From Acidobacteriota bacterium (lineage in GTDB: Bacteria; Acidobacteriota; Vicinamibacteria; Vicinamibacterales; CAVVIG01), in NCBI GenBank assembly GCA_016195265.1, contig JACPZW010000024.1, positions 37,176-101,175 on the forward strand: a stretch of 64,000 nucleotides of DNA. The letters are read 5' to 3'. The notes under the pieces are model-generated. The model ran no database searches and was not told the origin of the DNA. It worked only from the letters and a program-made list of their open reading frames with translations. This document shows, piece by piece, positions 10,445 through 19,171 of this stretch. The translations under genes were made by a program, and so were the position numbers. How positions within the stretch are numbered: position 1 is the stretch's first letter; every line of letters begins with the position of its first letter.

Positions 10445-10642
10445 ATGCGCGTTGAACGCATTGCGGATCCGAACGATCCCCGTGTCGTAGATTGCCGTGG
10501 GCTGACGGACGCGGAATCGAGCCGGGCGCGCGGGCTCTTCGTCGCCGAAGGGCGGCTCGTCGTCCGCCGCGTGATCGAGGATGGCCGCTTCCGCGTGCGG
10601 TCGGTCCTCGTCAATGGCGCCGCCGCCCGCGTGAACATGTAA
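10445..10642 (+). pseudogene. TrmH/SpoU-type RNA 2'-O-methyltransferase, N-terminal remnant
   Basis: The 65-residue frame begins MRVERIADPNDPRVVDCRGL and continues with GLFVAEGRLVVRRVIEDG and RVRSVLVN, the N-terminal substrate-binding domain of TrmH-family methyltransferases (about 260 residues). It stops at a TAA right after VNGAAARVNM, where a GTGCCTGTCACC repeat tract begins; the whole SPOUT catalytic domain is missing. The abrupt end at the repeat suggests a deletion or rearrangement mediated by it. Confidence 0.7.
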
Positions 10643-10643
10643 C

Positions 10644-10701
10644 GAGTGCCTGTCACCTGCCTGTCACCTGCCAGTCACCTACCAGTCACCTACCAGTCAC
10701 C
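10644..10701. repeat. CTGTCACC / CAGTCACC short tandem repeat
   Basis: Five or six imperfect copies of CCTGTCACCTG / CCAGTCACCTA lie between the methyltransferase remnant and the nuclease gene. The reverse complement of the unit (GGTGACAGG) is found in frame inside queA at 22161-22203. Confidence 0.82.
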
Positions 10702-10767
10702 GGGCGCGGACCGTCGTTTGCAGTGCGTCTGCGCGATTCCCGTAACTCGCTGAGGGAGGAGTCGCTC

Positions 10768-11367
10768 ATGCAGATTCTGATCGTGGCGGCCGCTGCGGCT
10801 GCGGCAATTACTTCCACATCGCTGTTCCCGCAGTCGCCAGCTCGTTCCGAGGCGGTGCTCGTCCAATCCGTCCTCGATGGCGACACCATCGTCGTGGCGA
10901 CGTACGGCCACGTGCGGCTGCTTGGCATCGACGCGCCGGAGGTCGGGCGCGGGTTCGACTCCTCCGCGCCGTTCGCGAAGGAAGCGCGGGATCGCCTGAC
11001 GTCGCTCGTGCTGCACCGCTGGGTGAGGCTCGAGACGGATGGTCCACGGCTGGACGTCTACAATCGCCACCTGGCGTACGTGATGACGGAGGACGGGCAG
11101 TGTGTCAACACGATCCTCGTGCGCGACGGGCTCGCGCGCGTGTCGGCGCGCCTGCCGCTCGCGCGGCTGCAGGAACTGAAGCGCGCGGAGGCGGAGGCCC
11201 AGTCGGCGCGCCGCGGCATGTGGACCACGTCGCCGCCGATTCCATCCGCGAGTTATACTCGCCCTGCCGGCGCCGGACGGTCCGGGGCGCCACGAGCCAG
11301 GGGGCCGCGCTCTTCCAAGAAGAAGCCAGCGGCGAAGAAGAAAAGCAAAAAGAAAACGCCACCGTGA
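10768..11367 (+). CDS. Secreted thermonuclease (SNase-like) protein
   Basis: The 199-residue product has an Ala-rich export signal (MQILIVAAAAAAAITSTSL) and an SNase/TNase domain: VLDGDTIVVATYGHVRLLGIDAPEVG (residues ~36-60, with the catalytic Asp/Arg region), LETDGPRLDVYNRHLAYV and LVRDGLARVS. The C-terminus is a Lys-rich tail (SSKKKPAAKKKSKKKTPP), which could bind nucleic acid or the cell surface. ATG at 10768 has a good GAGGGAGGAG ribosome site. Its stop overlaps the start of the next gene (GTGA), so the two are coupled. Confidence 0.88.
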   Translation: MQILIVAAAAAAAITSTSLFPQSPARSEAVLVQSVLDGDTIVVATYGHVRLLGIDAPEVGRGFDSSAPFAKEARDRLTSLVLHRWVRLETDGPRLDVYNRHLAYVMTEDGQCVNTILVRDGLARVSARLPLARLQELKRAEAEAQSARRGMWTTSPPIPSASYTRPAGAGRSGAPRARGPRSSKKKPAAKKKSKKKTPP

Positions 11368-12068
11368 TTCCAGTCGAGTACGCCGCGCATCGCACGATCC
11401 GCGAGCGCAACAAGCTGTACTACCGTTTCAACCACTGGCCGATCTGGATCTTCGTGTTCTTCATCGCGCCGGGGCCGCTGACCTTCGATCTGTTCGAGCG
11501 CGGCTTCGACGCGCGGATGGCGCTGTGGCTGGGCGCGGTCCTGCTCGGCACGGGCATCGCGGGCCTGCGCGGCCGGCTGCCCGGCGTCGAGCCGAAGCCG
11601 TACATCATCCGGTTCACCGAAGATCGGCCGAACCCGCTCTATCGCCGCGTCTGCTACACGTTCGCGTGGAGCGAGGTCGTGACGTTCGCCGTGCTGAACA
11701 TCGCCGGCCTCGTCGTCGCCATCGTGACCGGGCACTGGTATCTAAAACAGATCTACCGGTACTCGTATTTTCCGATCGCGGGGACGATCTGGCTGCTGGG
11801 CGCGGCCGGACAATTGCCGCGCGTCAGAGCCTCCACCAAAGGCGAGGGCCACGAGCGGCGGTACTTCTATGGATCCGTCTGGGCCGTGTGCTGGGCGCAG
11901 CCGGCGCTCTGGCTCCTCTGGAAAGTCGTCCCGCAGACACGCGCGGGCGATTCCCTCAAGCTCGCCGTCTTCCTCGCGATTCTCGGATTCGTCGGCATTC
12001 TCGCCCGCCTCGGCCGGCTGCCTCGTACACGGCCGATTGTGCCCGGCGAGATCGCGGTCTCAGACTGA
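11364..12068 (+). CDS. Integral membrane protein of unknown function
   Basis: The 234-residue product starts at a GTG overlapping the nuclease stop codon. It shows a conserved-looking N-terminus (IPVEYAAHRTIRERNKLYYR) and about six hydrophobic segments, e.g. IWIFVFFIAPGPLTF, ALWLGAVLLGTGIAGL, VVTFAVLNIAGLVVAIV, IAGTIWLLGAAGQL, AVCWAQPALWLLW and LAVFLAILGFVGILARL. No catalytic motif is recognised. The overlap implies co-expression with the nuclease. Confidence 0.75.
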   Translation: MIPVEYAAHRTIRERNKLYYRFNHWPIWIFVFFIAPGPLTFDLFERGFDARMALWLGAVLLGTGIAGLRGRLPGVEPKPYIIRFTEDRPNPLYRRVCYTFAWSEVVTFAVLNIAGLVVAIVTGHWYLKQIYRYSYFPIAGTIWLLGAAGQLPRVRASTKGEGHERRYFYGSVWAVCWAQPALWLLWKVVPQTRAGDSLKLAVFLAILGFVGILARLGRLPRTRPIVPGEIAVSD

Positions 12069-12075
12069 GCGGATC

Positions 12076-12993
12076 TTGTCAGCCACCCGCCTCCGCTCGT
12101 CGACAAGGAACGCGAGCTACGGCGAGGCTCGCCATAGCGCCGAAGGCGCGACGGCGGCTAGCCACCAGCCACCAGCCACACGTCGCGCCCGCGAAGGCTG
12201 GCACGGCTGGGACGCGTACGCGCCGTTCTACGACTGGGAAAACGCGCAGACGCTCGGCCGTCGGGACGTGCCGTTCTGGCGGCGCGTGGCGATGCAGGCC
12301 GGCGGTCCCGTGCTCGAGCTCGGCTGCGGCACCGGACGCGTCTCGCGTCCGCTCGCCGAGGCCGGCGTCGATCTCGTCGGCATCGATCGATCCGCGCCGA
12401 TGCTGGCGCGGGCGCTTGCCCGCCGAAACACCGCAGGCGCGAAGGCGGGTCGCGCCCCGACGAGTCCGCGCTTCGGCGGGACACGCCCGCGGCTGGTGCG
12501 TGGCGACATTCGCGCGCTGCCATTCCACCCGCGCGCGTTTGCGATGGTGCTCGCCCCGTACGGCATCCTGCAGTCCCTGATCCGGCCGCGCGATCTCACG
12601 GCGACGCTTGCGTCCATCGCGCGCGTCCTGAGGCGGGGCGGCACGCTCGGCATCGATCTGGTCCCCGACGTGCCGCAGTGGCGCGAGTACACGAATCGCG
12701 AGCAGCTGAGCGGTCCCGGAAACGGCGCGCATCTGACGCTGATCGAATCGGTCCGCCAGGATCCCGCCCGCCGCCTGACGACGTTCACCCAGCGCTACGT
12801 CGAGCGGCGCGGACGCCGGACGCGCGAGCACTGCTTCGACCTGACGTTCCGGACGCTCACGGTGCCGCAGATGACGCACCAGCTCGAGCGCGCCGGGTTC
12901 GCCGTCCAGACGGTGCTGGGCGACTATCAGGGCCGCCCGTGGGACGACCGCGCGGACGTGTGGATCATTTTGGCTCGGCGACTGCGGGGCTGA
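12076..12993 (+). CDS. Class I SAM-dependent methyltransferase
   Basis: Motif I is GPVLELGCGTGRVSRPLAEAG, followed by the acidic LVGIDRS at strand 2, GDIRALPF, and APYGILQSL at strand 4, all standard for class I methyltransferases. The true protein probably begins close to GWHGWDAYAPFYDWE. The TTG at 12076 gives an N-terminus that reads through a repeat (SHQPPATR), so the start is uncertain. A segment RRNTAGAKAGRAPTSPRFGG between strands 2 and 3 looks like an in-frame repeat insertion. The substrate is unknown; it ends just ahead of yebC. Confidence 0.75.
   Translation: MSATRLRSSTRNASYGEARHSAEGATAASHQPPATRRAREGWHGWDAYAPFYDWENAQTLGRRDVPFWRRVAMQAGGPVLELGCGTGRVSRPLAEAGVDLVGIDRSAPMLARALARRNTAGAKAGRAPTSPRFGGTRPRLVRGDIRALPFHPRAFAMVLAPYGILQSLIRPRDLTATLASIARVLRRGGTLGIDLVPDVPQWREYTNREQLSGPGNGAHLTLIESVRQDPARRLTTFTQRYVERRGRRTREHCFDLTFRTLTVPQMTHQLERAGFAVQTVLGDYQGRPWDDRADVWIILARRLRG
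12095..12180. repeat. GCGAGGCTCGCC / GCGCCGAAGGCGC hairpins plus CCACCAG tandem
   Basis: This tract has GGCGAGGCTCGCC, GCGCCGAAGGCGC and GCCACCAGCCACCAGCCAC. Close relatives lie at 14376-14463 (inside ruvC) and 15084-15199 (ruvA-ruvB gap). It overlaps the assumed 5' end of the methyltransferase frame. Confidence 0.75.
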
Positions 12994-13045
12994 AGCCCTG
13001 CGCTACACCGCCGCCGTAGCGCAGGCCTTCAAGCCTGCCGTGTGG
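12985..13045. repeat. GCGGGGCTGAAGCCCTGC / GCAGGCCTTCAAGCCTGC palindromes
   Basis: Two related hairpins lie in the yebC leader. The first (GGGGCTGAAGCCC) overlaps the methyltransferase 3' end. A TAAAAT at 13046-13051 just downstream could be a -10 element for the yebC-ruvCAB run, but no clear -35 is visible. Confidence 0.65.
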
Positions 13046-13091
13046 TAAAATCTGCGGTCCAGTTTTCCCCGATCTTTCTGGAGTTTTCACC

Positions 13092-13841
13092 ATGTCCGGC
13101 CATTCAAAATGGGCGTCGATCAAGCACAAGAAGGGCGCCCTTGACGCCAAGCGCGGCAAGGTGTTCACGCGTCTCATCAAGGAATTGACCGTCGCGGCGC
13201 GCGCCGCCGGCGGCGATCCCGACATGAATCCGCGCCTGCGGACGATTATCGCGGACGCCAAGGCGAACAACATGCCGCGCGAGAACATCGAGCGCGCCAT
13301 CCGTCGCGGCACGGGCCAGGAGCCCGGCGTCTCGTACGAAGAAGCGCAGTACGAAGCGTACGGCCCCGGCGGCGCGGCGCTGATCGTCGAAGTCCTCACC
13401 GACAACAAGAACCGCACGGCCGGCGAAATCCGCCACCTGCTCGAAAAACACGGCGGCAACCTCGCCGCGCCGAACGCCGTCGCCTGGATGTTCCACAAGA
13501 AGGGCTACATCGTCGTCGAGAAATCGAAGGCTGAAGAAGAGAAGCTGATGTCCGCCGTGCTCGACGCCGGCGCCGACGACCTGCAGGACGACGGCGACAA
13601 CTGGGAAGTGTTCACGGCGCCGGACACGTTCGCCGCGGTCAACGAGGCCGTCAAGGCGCTCGGCATCGAGCCGGTGAGCGCCAAGGTCTCGATGATCCCG
13701 CAGAACCTCGTCAAGCTCGAAGGCAAGCCGGCCCAGCAGATGATGAAGCTCATGGAGGCGCTCGACGATCACGACGATGTGCAGAACATCGCGTCGAACT
13801 TCGACATCTCGGAAAAGGAGATCGAGGCCTCGCTCGCGTGA
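13092..13841 (+). CDS. yebC: YebC/PmpR family transcriptional regulator
   Basis: The 249-residue product begins MSGHSKWASIKHKKGALDAK, diagnostic for the YebC family. It has the usual three-domain length, with PRENIERAIRRGTG, YEAYGPGGAALIVEVLTDNKNRT and an acidic C-terminal part. YebC proteins are DNA-binding regulators, and some family members also relieve ribosome stalling. It heads the conserved yebC-ruvC-ruvA-ruvB order; its stop overlaps the ruvC start. Confidence 0.95.
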   Translation: MSGHSKWASIKHKKGALDAKRGKVFTRLIKELTVAARAAGGDPDMNPRLRTIIADAKANNMPRENIERAIRRGTGQEPGVSYEEAQYEAYGPGGAALIVEVLTDNKNRTAGEIRHLLEKHGGNLAAPNAVAWMFHKKGYIVVEKSKAEEEKLMSAVLDAGADDLQDDGDNWEVFTAPDTFAAVNEAVKALGIEPVSAKVSMIPQNLVKLEGKPAQQMMKLMEALDDHDDVQNIASNFDISEKEIEASLA

Positions 13842-14473
13842 GAGTCTTCGGCATCGACCCCGGCTCCGAGCGCACCGGCTACGGCTGCGTCGAGACCGAC
13901 GGGTCGCGCCACCGGGTCATCGTCTGCGGCGCCATCACCGCTCCCCCGAAGGCGACATTTCCAGAGAAGCTCCTGCAGATTCACGCGCGTCTCACGGCAC
14001 TGCTCGATCAGTGCCGTCCTGACTCGGTGGCCATCGAAAACCTCTTCCACTCGGTCAACGTCCGCAGTGCGCTGAAGCTCGGGCACGCGCGCGGCGTGGC
14101 GATGCTCGCCGCCGTCGAAGCCGGCGTGCCGGTCCTCGAGTACACCCCCGCGGAAATCAAACGCGCCATCGTCGGGTACGGCCGCGCCGAGAAGGCGCAG
14201 GTGCAGCACATGGTGAAGCTGCTGCTCGGCCTGGCCGCCGTGCCGACGCCGCACGACGCCGCCGACGCGCTGGCCGTCGCGATCTGCCACGTGCACTCGG
14301 CGCCGCCCGCCCGCGCCCGCCTCGCCGCGGCGCCGCGCGGCACGGCGACGAGCTGGCGGACGTTTCGCCACGCCTCCGCGCCTTCCGCCTCCGCGCCTTC
14401 CGCGCTACGGCGGGACGAGTCGGCGCTACGGCGGGCCGAGGTGGCGCTTCGGCGAGGCAAGCCGACGACGTGA
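13838..14473 (+). CDS. ruvC: Crossover junction endodeoxyribonuclease RuvC
   Basis: RuvC resolves Holliday junctions as a Mg-dependent dimer. The catalytic acids appear in FGIDPGSERTGYG (Asp near residue 5), VAIENLFHS (Glu near 67) and HDAADALAVAICH (two Asp near 140-145). The family length is about 160-175 residues, but this protein runs to 211. The extra tail (HASAPSASAPSALRRDESALRR and more) is encoded by a low-complexity repeat at 14376-14463. The GTG start overlaps the yebC stop, and the stop overlaps the ruvA start. Confidence 0.93.
   Translation: MRVFGIDPGSERTGYGCVETDGSRHRVIVCGAITAPPKATFPEKLLQIHARLTALLDQCRPDSVAIENLFHSVNVRSALKLGHARGVAMLAAVEAGVPVLEYTPAEIKRAIVGYGRAEKAQVQHMVKLLLGLAAVPTPHDAADALAVAICHVHSAPPARARLAAAPRGTATSWRTFRHASAPSASAPSALRRDESALRRAEVALRRGKPTT
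14376..14463. repeat. CTCCGCGCCTTCCG tandem and GCTACGGCGGG tandem inside the ruvC 3' end
   Basis: Two unit types follow each other: CTCCGCGCCTTCCGC (twice) and GCGCTACGGCGGGACGAG-like copies (three). They encode the tail of RuvC past its normal C-terminus without disturbing the overlap with ruvA. Confidence 0.75.
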
Positions 14474-15072
14474 TCGCTCACCTGCGGGGCCGCCTCTTCG
14501 AAAAACATCCGAACCGTATCGTCGTCGACGTCGCCGGCGTGGGGTACGACGTGTTCGTGCCGCTTTCGACGTTCTACGGCCTCGGCGAGCCGGGCACCGA
14601 GGTCGCGCTCCGCATCCACACGCACGTGCGCGAGGACGCGCTGCTGCTGTACGGTTTCGCGACGCGCCTCGAGCAGGATCTCTTCGAGCGGCTCATCGGC
14701 GTCAGCGGCATCGGACCGAAGCTGGCACTCGCCGTGCTCTCGGGGATTGAACCAGTCGAGCTGATTCGCGCCATCGAGCGCGGCGATGTCGCGCGCCTGA
14801 CGGCGATTCCGGGCGTCGGCAAGAAAACGTCCGAGCGCATCGTGCTCGAATTGAAGGATCGGCTGCCGCGCGCGGCGCCGGCCGCCGCCGCTCCCGGCGA
14901 AGACACGCCGTCCGCGCCGTCGCAACTGCGCGTCGACGTCCTCTCGGCGCTCGTGAACCTGGGGTATCATCGGCCTCTCGCCGAAAAAGCCGTCGACGCC
15001 GCGATCACGGCCGGGCCTGACGGCGTGTTCGAGCGCGTGCTGAAGCAGGCGCTGCGAGAGCTCGCGAAATGA
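14470..15072 (+). CDS. ruvA: Holliday junction branch migration protein RuvA
   Basis: The 200-residue protein shows the OB-fold start (IAHLRGRLFEKHPNRIVVDV), two helix-hairpin-helix motifs (LIGVSGIGPKLALAVLSG near residue 74 and LTAIPGVGKKTSERIVLEL near 109), and the C-terminal domain that contacts RuvB (LVNLGYHRPLAEKAVDAAI). It tetramerises on junction DNA and loads the RuvB motor. The GTG start overlaps the ruvC stop. Confidence 0.95.
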   Translation: MIAHLRGRLFEKHPNRIVVDVAGVGYDVFVPLSTFYGLGEPGTEVALRIHTHVREDALLLYGFATRLEQDLFERLIGVSGIGPKLALAVLSGIEPVELIRAIERGDVARLTAIPGVGKKTSERIVLELKDRLPRAAPAAAAPGEDTPSAPSQLRVDVLSALVNLGYHRPLAEKAVDAAITAGPDGVFERVLKQALRELAK

Positions 15073-15199
15073 CGATTCGATTGGTGGCTGGCCGCCGTCG
15101 CGCCTTCGGCGCTAGGGCGAGCCTCGCCGCGGCTCGCGTCACCTACTTCCGCGAGCGGAGGCGGGTGGCTGGTGGCTGGAGACCCGTGGCTGGTGGCTC
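15073..15199. repeat. ruvA-ruvB spacer made of GGTGGCTGG tandems and hairpins
   Basis: The gap has GGTGGCTGGC, GCGCCTTCGGCGC, GGCGAGCCTCGCC and then GGTGGCTGGTGGCTGGAGACC with CGTGGCTGGTGGCTCGTG running into the ruvB start. No gene is seen. In most bacteria ruvA and ruvB are adjacent or overlap. Confidence 0.8.
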
Positions 15200-16228
15200 G
15201 TGACTGACGATCGTCTGATCTCCGGCGCGCGCGCGGACGACGATGCGCAGTACGAAGCCGGCCTGCGCCCGCGGCGGCTCGACGAGTACATCGGTCAGGA
15301 TCGCATCCGCGAAAATCTTGAAGTCGCCATCGCGGCCGCCAAGCAGCGCGAGGAACCGCTCGATCACGTGCTGCTGCACGGCCCGCCGGGACTTGGCAAG
15401 ACGACGCTCGCCTACGTGATCGCGAACGAAATGGGCGTCGCGATCCGCGCGACCTCCGGCCCCGCGATCGAGAAGCCGGGCGACCTCGTCGGCATCGTGA
15501 CGAATCTCGCCGCGGGCGAGGTGCTGTTCATCGACGAGATCCACCGGATGTCGCCGGCGATCGAGGAGATCCTCGATCCGGCGCTCGAAGACTACGAAGT
15601 GGACATCGTCATCGGGCAGGGGCCGAGCGCGCGCACGGTCAAAATGCGTCTCGAGCGCTTCACCCTGATCGGCGCGACGACGCGCACCGGGCTGCTCACG
15701 TCGCCGCTGCGATCGCGGTTCGGCATCACGCACCGGCTCGAATTCTATACGCCGGCCGACCTCGAGGAAATCGTGCGGCGGTCGGCGAAGATTCTGGCCG
15801 TGCCGGTCGACGACGCCGCGGCCGCGGAAATCGCGCGGCGGGCGCGCGGGACGCCGCGCATCGCGAACCGGCTGCTGCGCCGCGTGCGCGACTACGCGCA
15901 GGTGCGGGCGGGCGGCACGATCACGCTCGACGTCGCCCACGCCGGCCTGAAGCTGCTCGAAGTCGACGAGCACGGCTTCGACGAAATCGACCGCAAGCTG
16001 CTCCGCACGATCATCGACAAGTTCGGCGGCGGCCCCGTCGGCCTCAACACGATCGCGGCGGCGATCAGCGAAGAGAAGGACGCCATCGAAGACATTTACG
16101 AGCCATTTCTGATCCAGATAGGATTTCTGGATCGCACGCCGCGCGGCCGCATCGCCACGCCGCGCGCGTACGGCTACTTCGGGCTCGACGCGCCCGAAGA
16201 ACGAAGAAGGGATGCCCGACTGTGGTGA
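15200..16228 (+). CDS. ruvB: Holliday junction branch migration ATPase RuvB
   Basis: The 342-residue AAA+ motor has [14 protein letters not shown] at its start, Walker [10 protein letters not shown] near residue 62, Walker [10 protein letters not shown], sensor 1 GATTRTG, an arginine finger in PLRSRFG, and the C-terminal winged helix ([20 protein letters not shown]). It drives branch migration with RuvA. The GTG start lies at the end of the repeat spacer. The 3' end overlaps fabH by seven bases. Confidence 0.96.
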   Translation: MTDDRLISGARADDDAQYEAGLRPRRLDEYIGQDRIRENLEVAIAAAKQREEPLDHVLLHGPPGLGKTTLAYVIANEMGVAIRATSGPAIEKPGDLVGIVTNLAAGEVLFIDEIHRMSPAIEEILDPALEDYEVDIVIGQGPSARTVKMRLERFTLIGATTRTGLLTSPLRSRFGITHRLEFYTPADLEEIVRRSAKILAVPVDDAAAAEIARRARGTPRIANRLLRRVRDYAQVRAGGTITLDVAHAGLKLLEVDEHGFDEIDRKLLRTIIDKFGGGPVGLNTIAAAISEEKDAIEDIYEPFLIQIGFLDRTPRGRIATPRAYGYFGLDAPEERRRDARLW

Positions 16229-17268
16229 CCGATCCATCGACCGCTCCCGTGAACGCCGCGCGGGGCCCGCGCATGTCCGGCCGCGCGACGGCCATCGCTT
16301 CGCTCGCCACCTACGTGCCCCCGCGCGTGCTGACGAACGCCGACCTCGAAAAGATGGTCGATACGAGCGACGAGTGGATTCTGCAGCGCACCGGCATCCG
16401 CGAGCGGCACATCGTCGATCCGGGCGTGGCGACGTCGGACCTCGGCGTCGAAGTGGCGACGCGCGCCATCGCCGCCGCCGGGCTCACGCCCGACGACATC
16501 GGCGTGATCGTCGTCGGCACCGTCACGCCCGACATGTTTTTCCCGAGCACGGCGTGCCTCATCCAGCACCGCATCAGTGCGCACCACGCGTGGGGCTTCG
16601 ACCTGAGCGCGGCGTGTTCCGCCTTCACGTACGCCCTGACGACGGCGAGCCAGTTCGTCGCCAGCGGCGCGCACGAGCACGCGCTCGTCGTCGGCGCCGA
16701 CGTCATGTCGAGCATCATCGATTACAAGGACCGCGCAACGTGCGTGCTGTTCGGCGACGGCGCGGGCGCGGTCGTCGTCTCGGCGGCAAAGCCGGGCGGC
16801 GGCGCGATTCTCGACTTCGAGCACGAGGTGGACGGCGGCGGCGGGCCCGCGCTCTGCATGCCGGCCGGCGGCAGCCGCAAGCCCTCGTCTCACGACACCG
16901 TCGAGCAGCGTCTGCACTACGTCAAGCAGGACGGCGGGGCGGTGTTCAAGTTCGCCGTGCGCAAGACGGAAGACGTGGCGCGACGCGTGCTCGAGCGCAA
17001 CGGCATGACGCCGGCGGACCTGGATCTGTTCGTGTCGCATCAGGCGAACCGGCGCATCATCCTTTCGGCGACCGAGAAGCTCGGCGTCGATCCGTCCAAG
17101 GTCATCATTAACATCGATCGGTTCGGCAACACGACGGCCGCGACCATTCCGCTCGCGCTCAACGACGCCGTGCAGTCGGGCCGGCTGAAGAAGGGCAATC
17201 TGGTCCTGCTGGCGTCGGTGGGGGCCGGGTTTACCGCCGGGGCCGTGCTGCTGCGCTGGGGTTCTTGA
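16222..17268 (+). CDS. fabH: 3-oxoacyl-ACP synthase III (FabH)
   Basis: FabH condenses acyl-CoA with malonyl-ACP to start fatty-acid synthesis. The catalytic triad is visible: Cys132 in DLSAACSAF, His in SHQANRRI and Asn in DRFGNTTAA. The C-terminal [14 protein letters not shown] is typical. The GTG at 16222, preceded by AGAAGGGA, gives 348 residues; an ATG at 16273 would give the usual E. coli-like numbering (Cys115) but has no ribosome site. The overlap with ruvB and the next gene implies one transcript. Confidence 0.94.
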   Translation: MVTDPSTAPVNAARGPRMSGRATAIASLATYVPPRVLTNADLEKMVDTSDEWILQRTGIRERHIVDPGVATSDLGVEVATRAIAAAGLTPDDIGVIVVGTVTPDMFFPSTACLIQHRISAHHAWGFDLSAACSAFTYALTTASQFVASGAHEHALVVGADVMSSIIDYKDRATCVLFGDGAGAVVVSAAKPGGGAILDFEHEVDGGGGPALCMPAGGSRKPSSHDTVEQRLHYVKQDGGAVFKFAVRKTEDVARRVLERNGMTPADLDLFVSHQANRRIILSATEKLGVDPSKVIINIDRFGNTTAATIPLALNDAVQSGRLKKGNLVLLASVGAGFTAGAVLLRWGS

Positions 17269-17888
17269 GCCGCATCTTCCTGCTCTCTCCGGCGGACTGC
17301 CGCGGCCGCCGCGCCCAACAGATTCTGTCCGCGCGATCGACGCACCCGCTCGCCGCCGCGCTGCGCTCGCGCCAGGGCGCGCCGCTCGGCGAGCTGTTCA
17401 CGTTCATCAGCGCCCTGTATTTTCGCGGCAAGCTCACCTACGCGCGGCGGTTCGCGCAGCCGCCGGATCCCGACGACCCGTGTGCGGGCGCCGGGGTCCA
17501 CGTCATCACGCCCACGGCCGGTCTGCGGACGCCGGACACGTTGGTCACGCGGGCGGCGTTCCTCGCATTCGCGGACGGCGCCGTGGAGTCGGATAACCCG
17601 CGATACACGAAACCATTGGCCGCGAGCGCACGCGCGCTCCGCGCGGCCGTCGGCCCGGACTGCGACGCCGTGCTCCTCGGCAGCATCGCCTCGCCGAAGT
17701 ATGTCGACGTGCTCACGGAGGTTTTCGCCGAGCGGTTGTGTTTTCCCGTCGCGTTCGTGGGGCGCGGCGACATGAGCCGCGGCGGTCTGCTGCTGCGCCA
17801 GGCCAGTGCGGGGGCGGAGCTCGAATACGGGCCCATGATCGGCGCGGTGCGCCACGGCCCGCGTCCGCCACGGCTTCCGGCGCGGTGA
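17265..17888 (+). CDS. Conserved hypothetical protein
   Basis: The 207-residue product starts at a TTG overlapping the fabH stop codon (TTGA). I do not recognise a domain. Visible features are [19 protein letters not shown] at the start, [32 protein letters not shown], a central [18 protein letters not shown] and a C-terminal [15 protein letters not shown]. It is mixed alpha/beta with no signal peptide or membrane segment. Codon use is like its neighbours, so it is a real gene. Confidence 0.7.
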   Translation: MSRIFLLSPADCRGRRAQQILSARSTHPLAAALRSRQGAPLGELFTFISALYFRGKLTYARRFAQPPDPDDPCAGAGVHVITPTAGLRTPDTLVTRAAFLAFADGAVESDNPRYTKPLAASARALRAAVGPDCDAVLLGSIASPKYVDVLTEVFAERLCFPVAFVGRGDMSRGGLLLRQASAGAELEYGPMIGAVRHGPRPPRLPAR

Positions 17889-17957
17889 GCATGCTCTTTC
17901 GCCTTCCACCTTCGCCTCTTCCCTTTTCCCTTTTCTCTTTTAACTTTTAACTTTCGG
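17889..17957. repeat. Pyrimidine-rich tract (CCTTTTCCC / TTTTAACTTTTAAC)
   Basis: The gap before the LigD-type gene is TTCCACCTTCGCC, then TCCCTTTTCCCTTTTC, then TTTTAACTTTTAACTTT. It is the complement in style of the purine-rich repeat at 853-882. Confidence 0.65.
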
Positions 17958-17958
17958 C

Positions 17959-18885
17959 ATGTCATCCCTCCTCATTCCCCGCGATCAGGATCACGCGATC
18001 CTCGACGTGGACGGGAAAGAAGTCCGGCTCACGAACCTCCGCAAAATCTTCTGGTCGCGCCTCGGCCTGACCAAGGGCGACCTGCTCCGGTACTACGCGA
18101 CCGTCGCCGGCGTGCTCCTGCCGCACCTGCGCGATCGCGCAATGGTGATGAAGCGCTATCCGCACGGCGCGAGCGGCGACTTTTTCTTCATGAAGCGCGC
18201 GCCGTCACCGCGGCCGTCGTGGATCGAGATCTGCTCGATCGATCACGGGTCGGCCGGCGTGATCGACTTTCCGATGATTCAGGATCGCGCCGCGCTGCTC
18301 TGGGTGATCAATCTCGGTTGCATCGATCTCAATCAGTGGTACGCGCGCTCGGACGACATCGACCGGCCCGACTACGTGCACTTCGACCTCGATCCCGGTC
18401 CGGGCGCGGGTTTCGAGCGCGTGCGCGAGACGGCGCTCGTCGTACACGAGGCGCTCGACGCGCTGAAGATGCCGGCGCTCGTGAAGACGACCGGGTCGAA
18501 GGGCCTGCACATCTATGTACCGATCGTGCGCGGGCCCGGGCAGAAGCAGGTCTGGACGTTCGCGAAGGCACTTGCCCACGAGCTGGCGGCGAGGCATCGG
18601 GCGCTCACGACGGTCGAGTACCGCGTCGCCAAGCGGCCGCGAGGCCGCGTGCTCGTTGACTACAACCAGAACGCGTGGGGACGCACACTGGCGTCGATCT
18701 ATTCCGTGCGGCCGCGGCCGGAGGCGACCGTCTCGATGCCCGTCACCTGGGCCGAAGTGGCGCGCGGCGTCGCAATTGAGGACTTCACCATGGCGAGTGC
18801 GCCGCGCCGCATCGCGCGTTGTGGCGACCTCTGGGCGCCACTCCTTGCCGCGTGCGGACGGTTCGATCTCGCCAAGTTCGTTTGA
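17959..18885 (+). CDS. ligD: LigD-type DNA primase-polymerase domain protein
   Basis: The 308-residue protein is the stand-alone polymerase (POL) module of bacterial NHEJ LigD: LTNLRKIFWSRLGLTKGDLL, VMKRYPHGASGDFFF, the catalytic acids in VHFDLDPGPG, VKTTGSKGLHIYVPI and RVLVDYNQNAWGRTLAS. POL extends and fills broken ends with ribonucleotides. The ligase and phosphoesterase domains of a full LigD are absent and no ku gene is nearby in this window. It may work with a separately encoded ligase. Confidence 0.9.
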   Translation: MSSLLIPRDQDHAILDVDGKEVRLTNLRKIFWSRLGLTKGDLLRYYATVAGVLLPHLRDRAMVMKRYPHGASGDFFFMKRAPSPRPSWIEICSIDHGSAGVIDFPMIQDRAALLWVINLGCIDLNQWYARSDDIDRPDYVHFDLDPGPGAGFERVRETALVVHEALDALKMPALVKTTGSKGLHIYVPIVRGPGQKQVWTFAKALAHELAARHRALTTVEYRVAKRPRGRVLVDYNQNAWGRTLASIYSVRPRPEATVSMPVTWAEVARGVAIEDFTMASAPRRIARCGDLWAPLLAACGRFDLAKFV

Positions 18886-19171
18886 AAACAGCCGTCGGCC
18901 ATAAGACCAAAGCAGGTACTCTATGTTCGATAGAGTGACATATGACTATTTATGGAACATAACGCCTTCTTTGGCCAATTTCTTTAGTTTGTTTCGCAAG
19001 TCTTCGCAATATCAGTAGGTTCGTGTGTAACTGTATAGCACAGACATACAATGTCATATATGGTCAACTAGAGTCGTGATACATACACATAAGTCATTGT
19101 TAATTAATGACTTGTGGAATTTGTTCAATCGTAACCTGCATCTTGGCCACCTGATTGCTTTTCGGAGCCGC
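18886..19171. other. AT-rich intergenic leader with two inverted repeats
   Basis: This region is strikingly AT-rich against its surroundings. An inverted repeat ATGTTC/GAACAT is at 18923-18928 and 18955-18960. A tight hairpin AAGTCATT-gttaatt-AATGACTT is at 19091-19113, just ahead of the subtilase start. No ORF of its own is convincing; an upstream in-frame ATG at 19076 would add 32 residues before the signal peptide and is unlikely. Confidence 0.6.
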
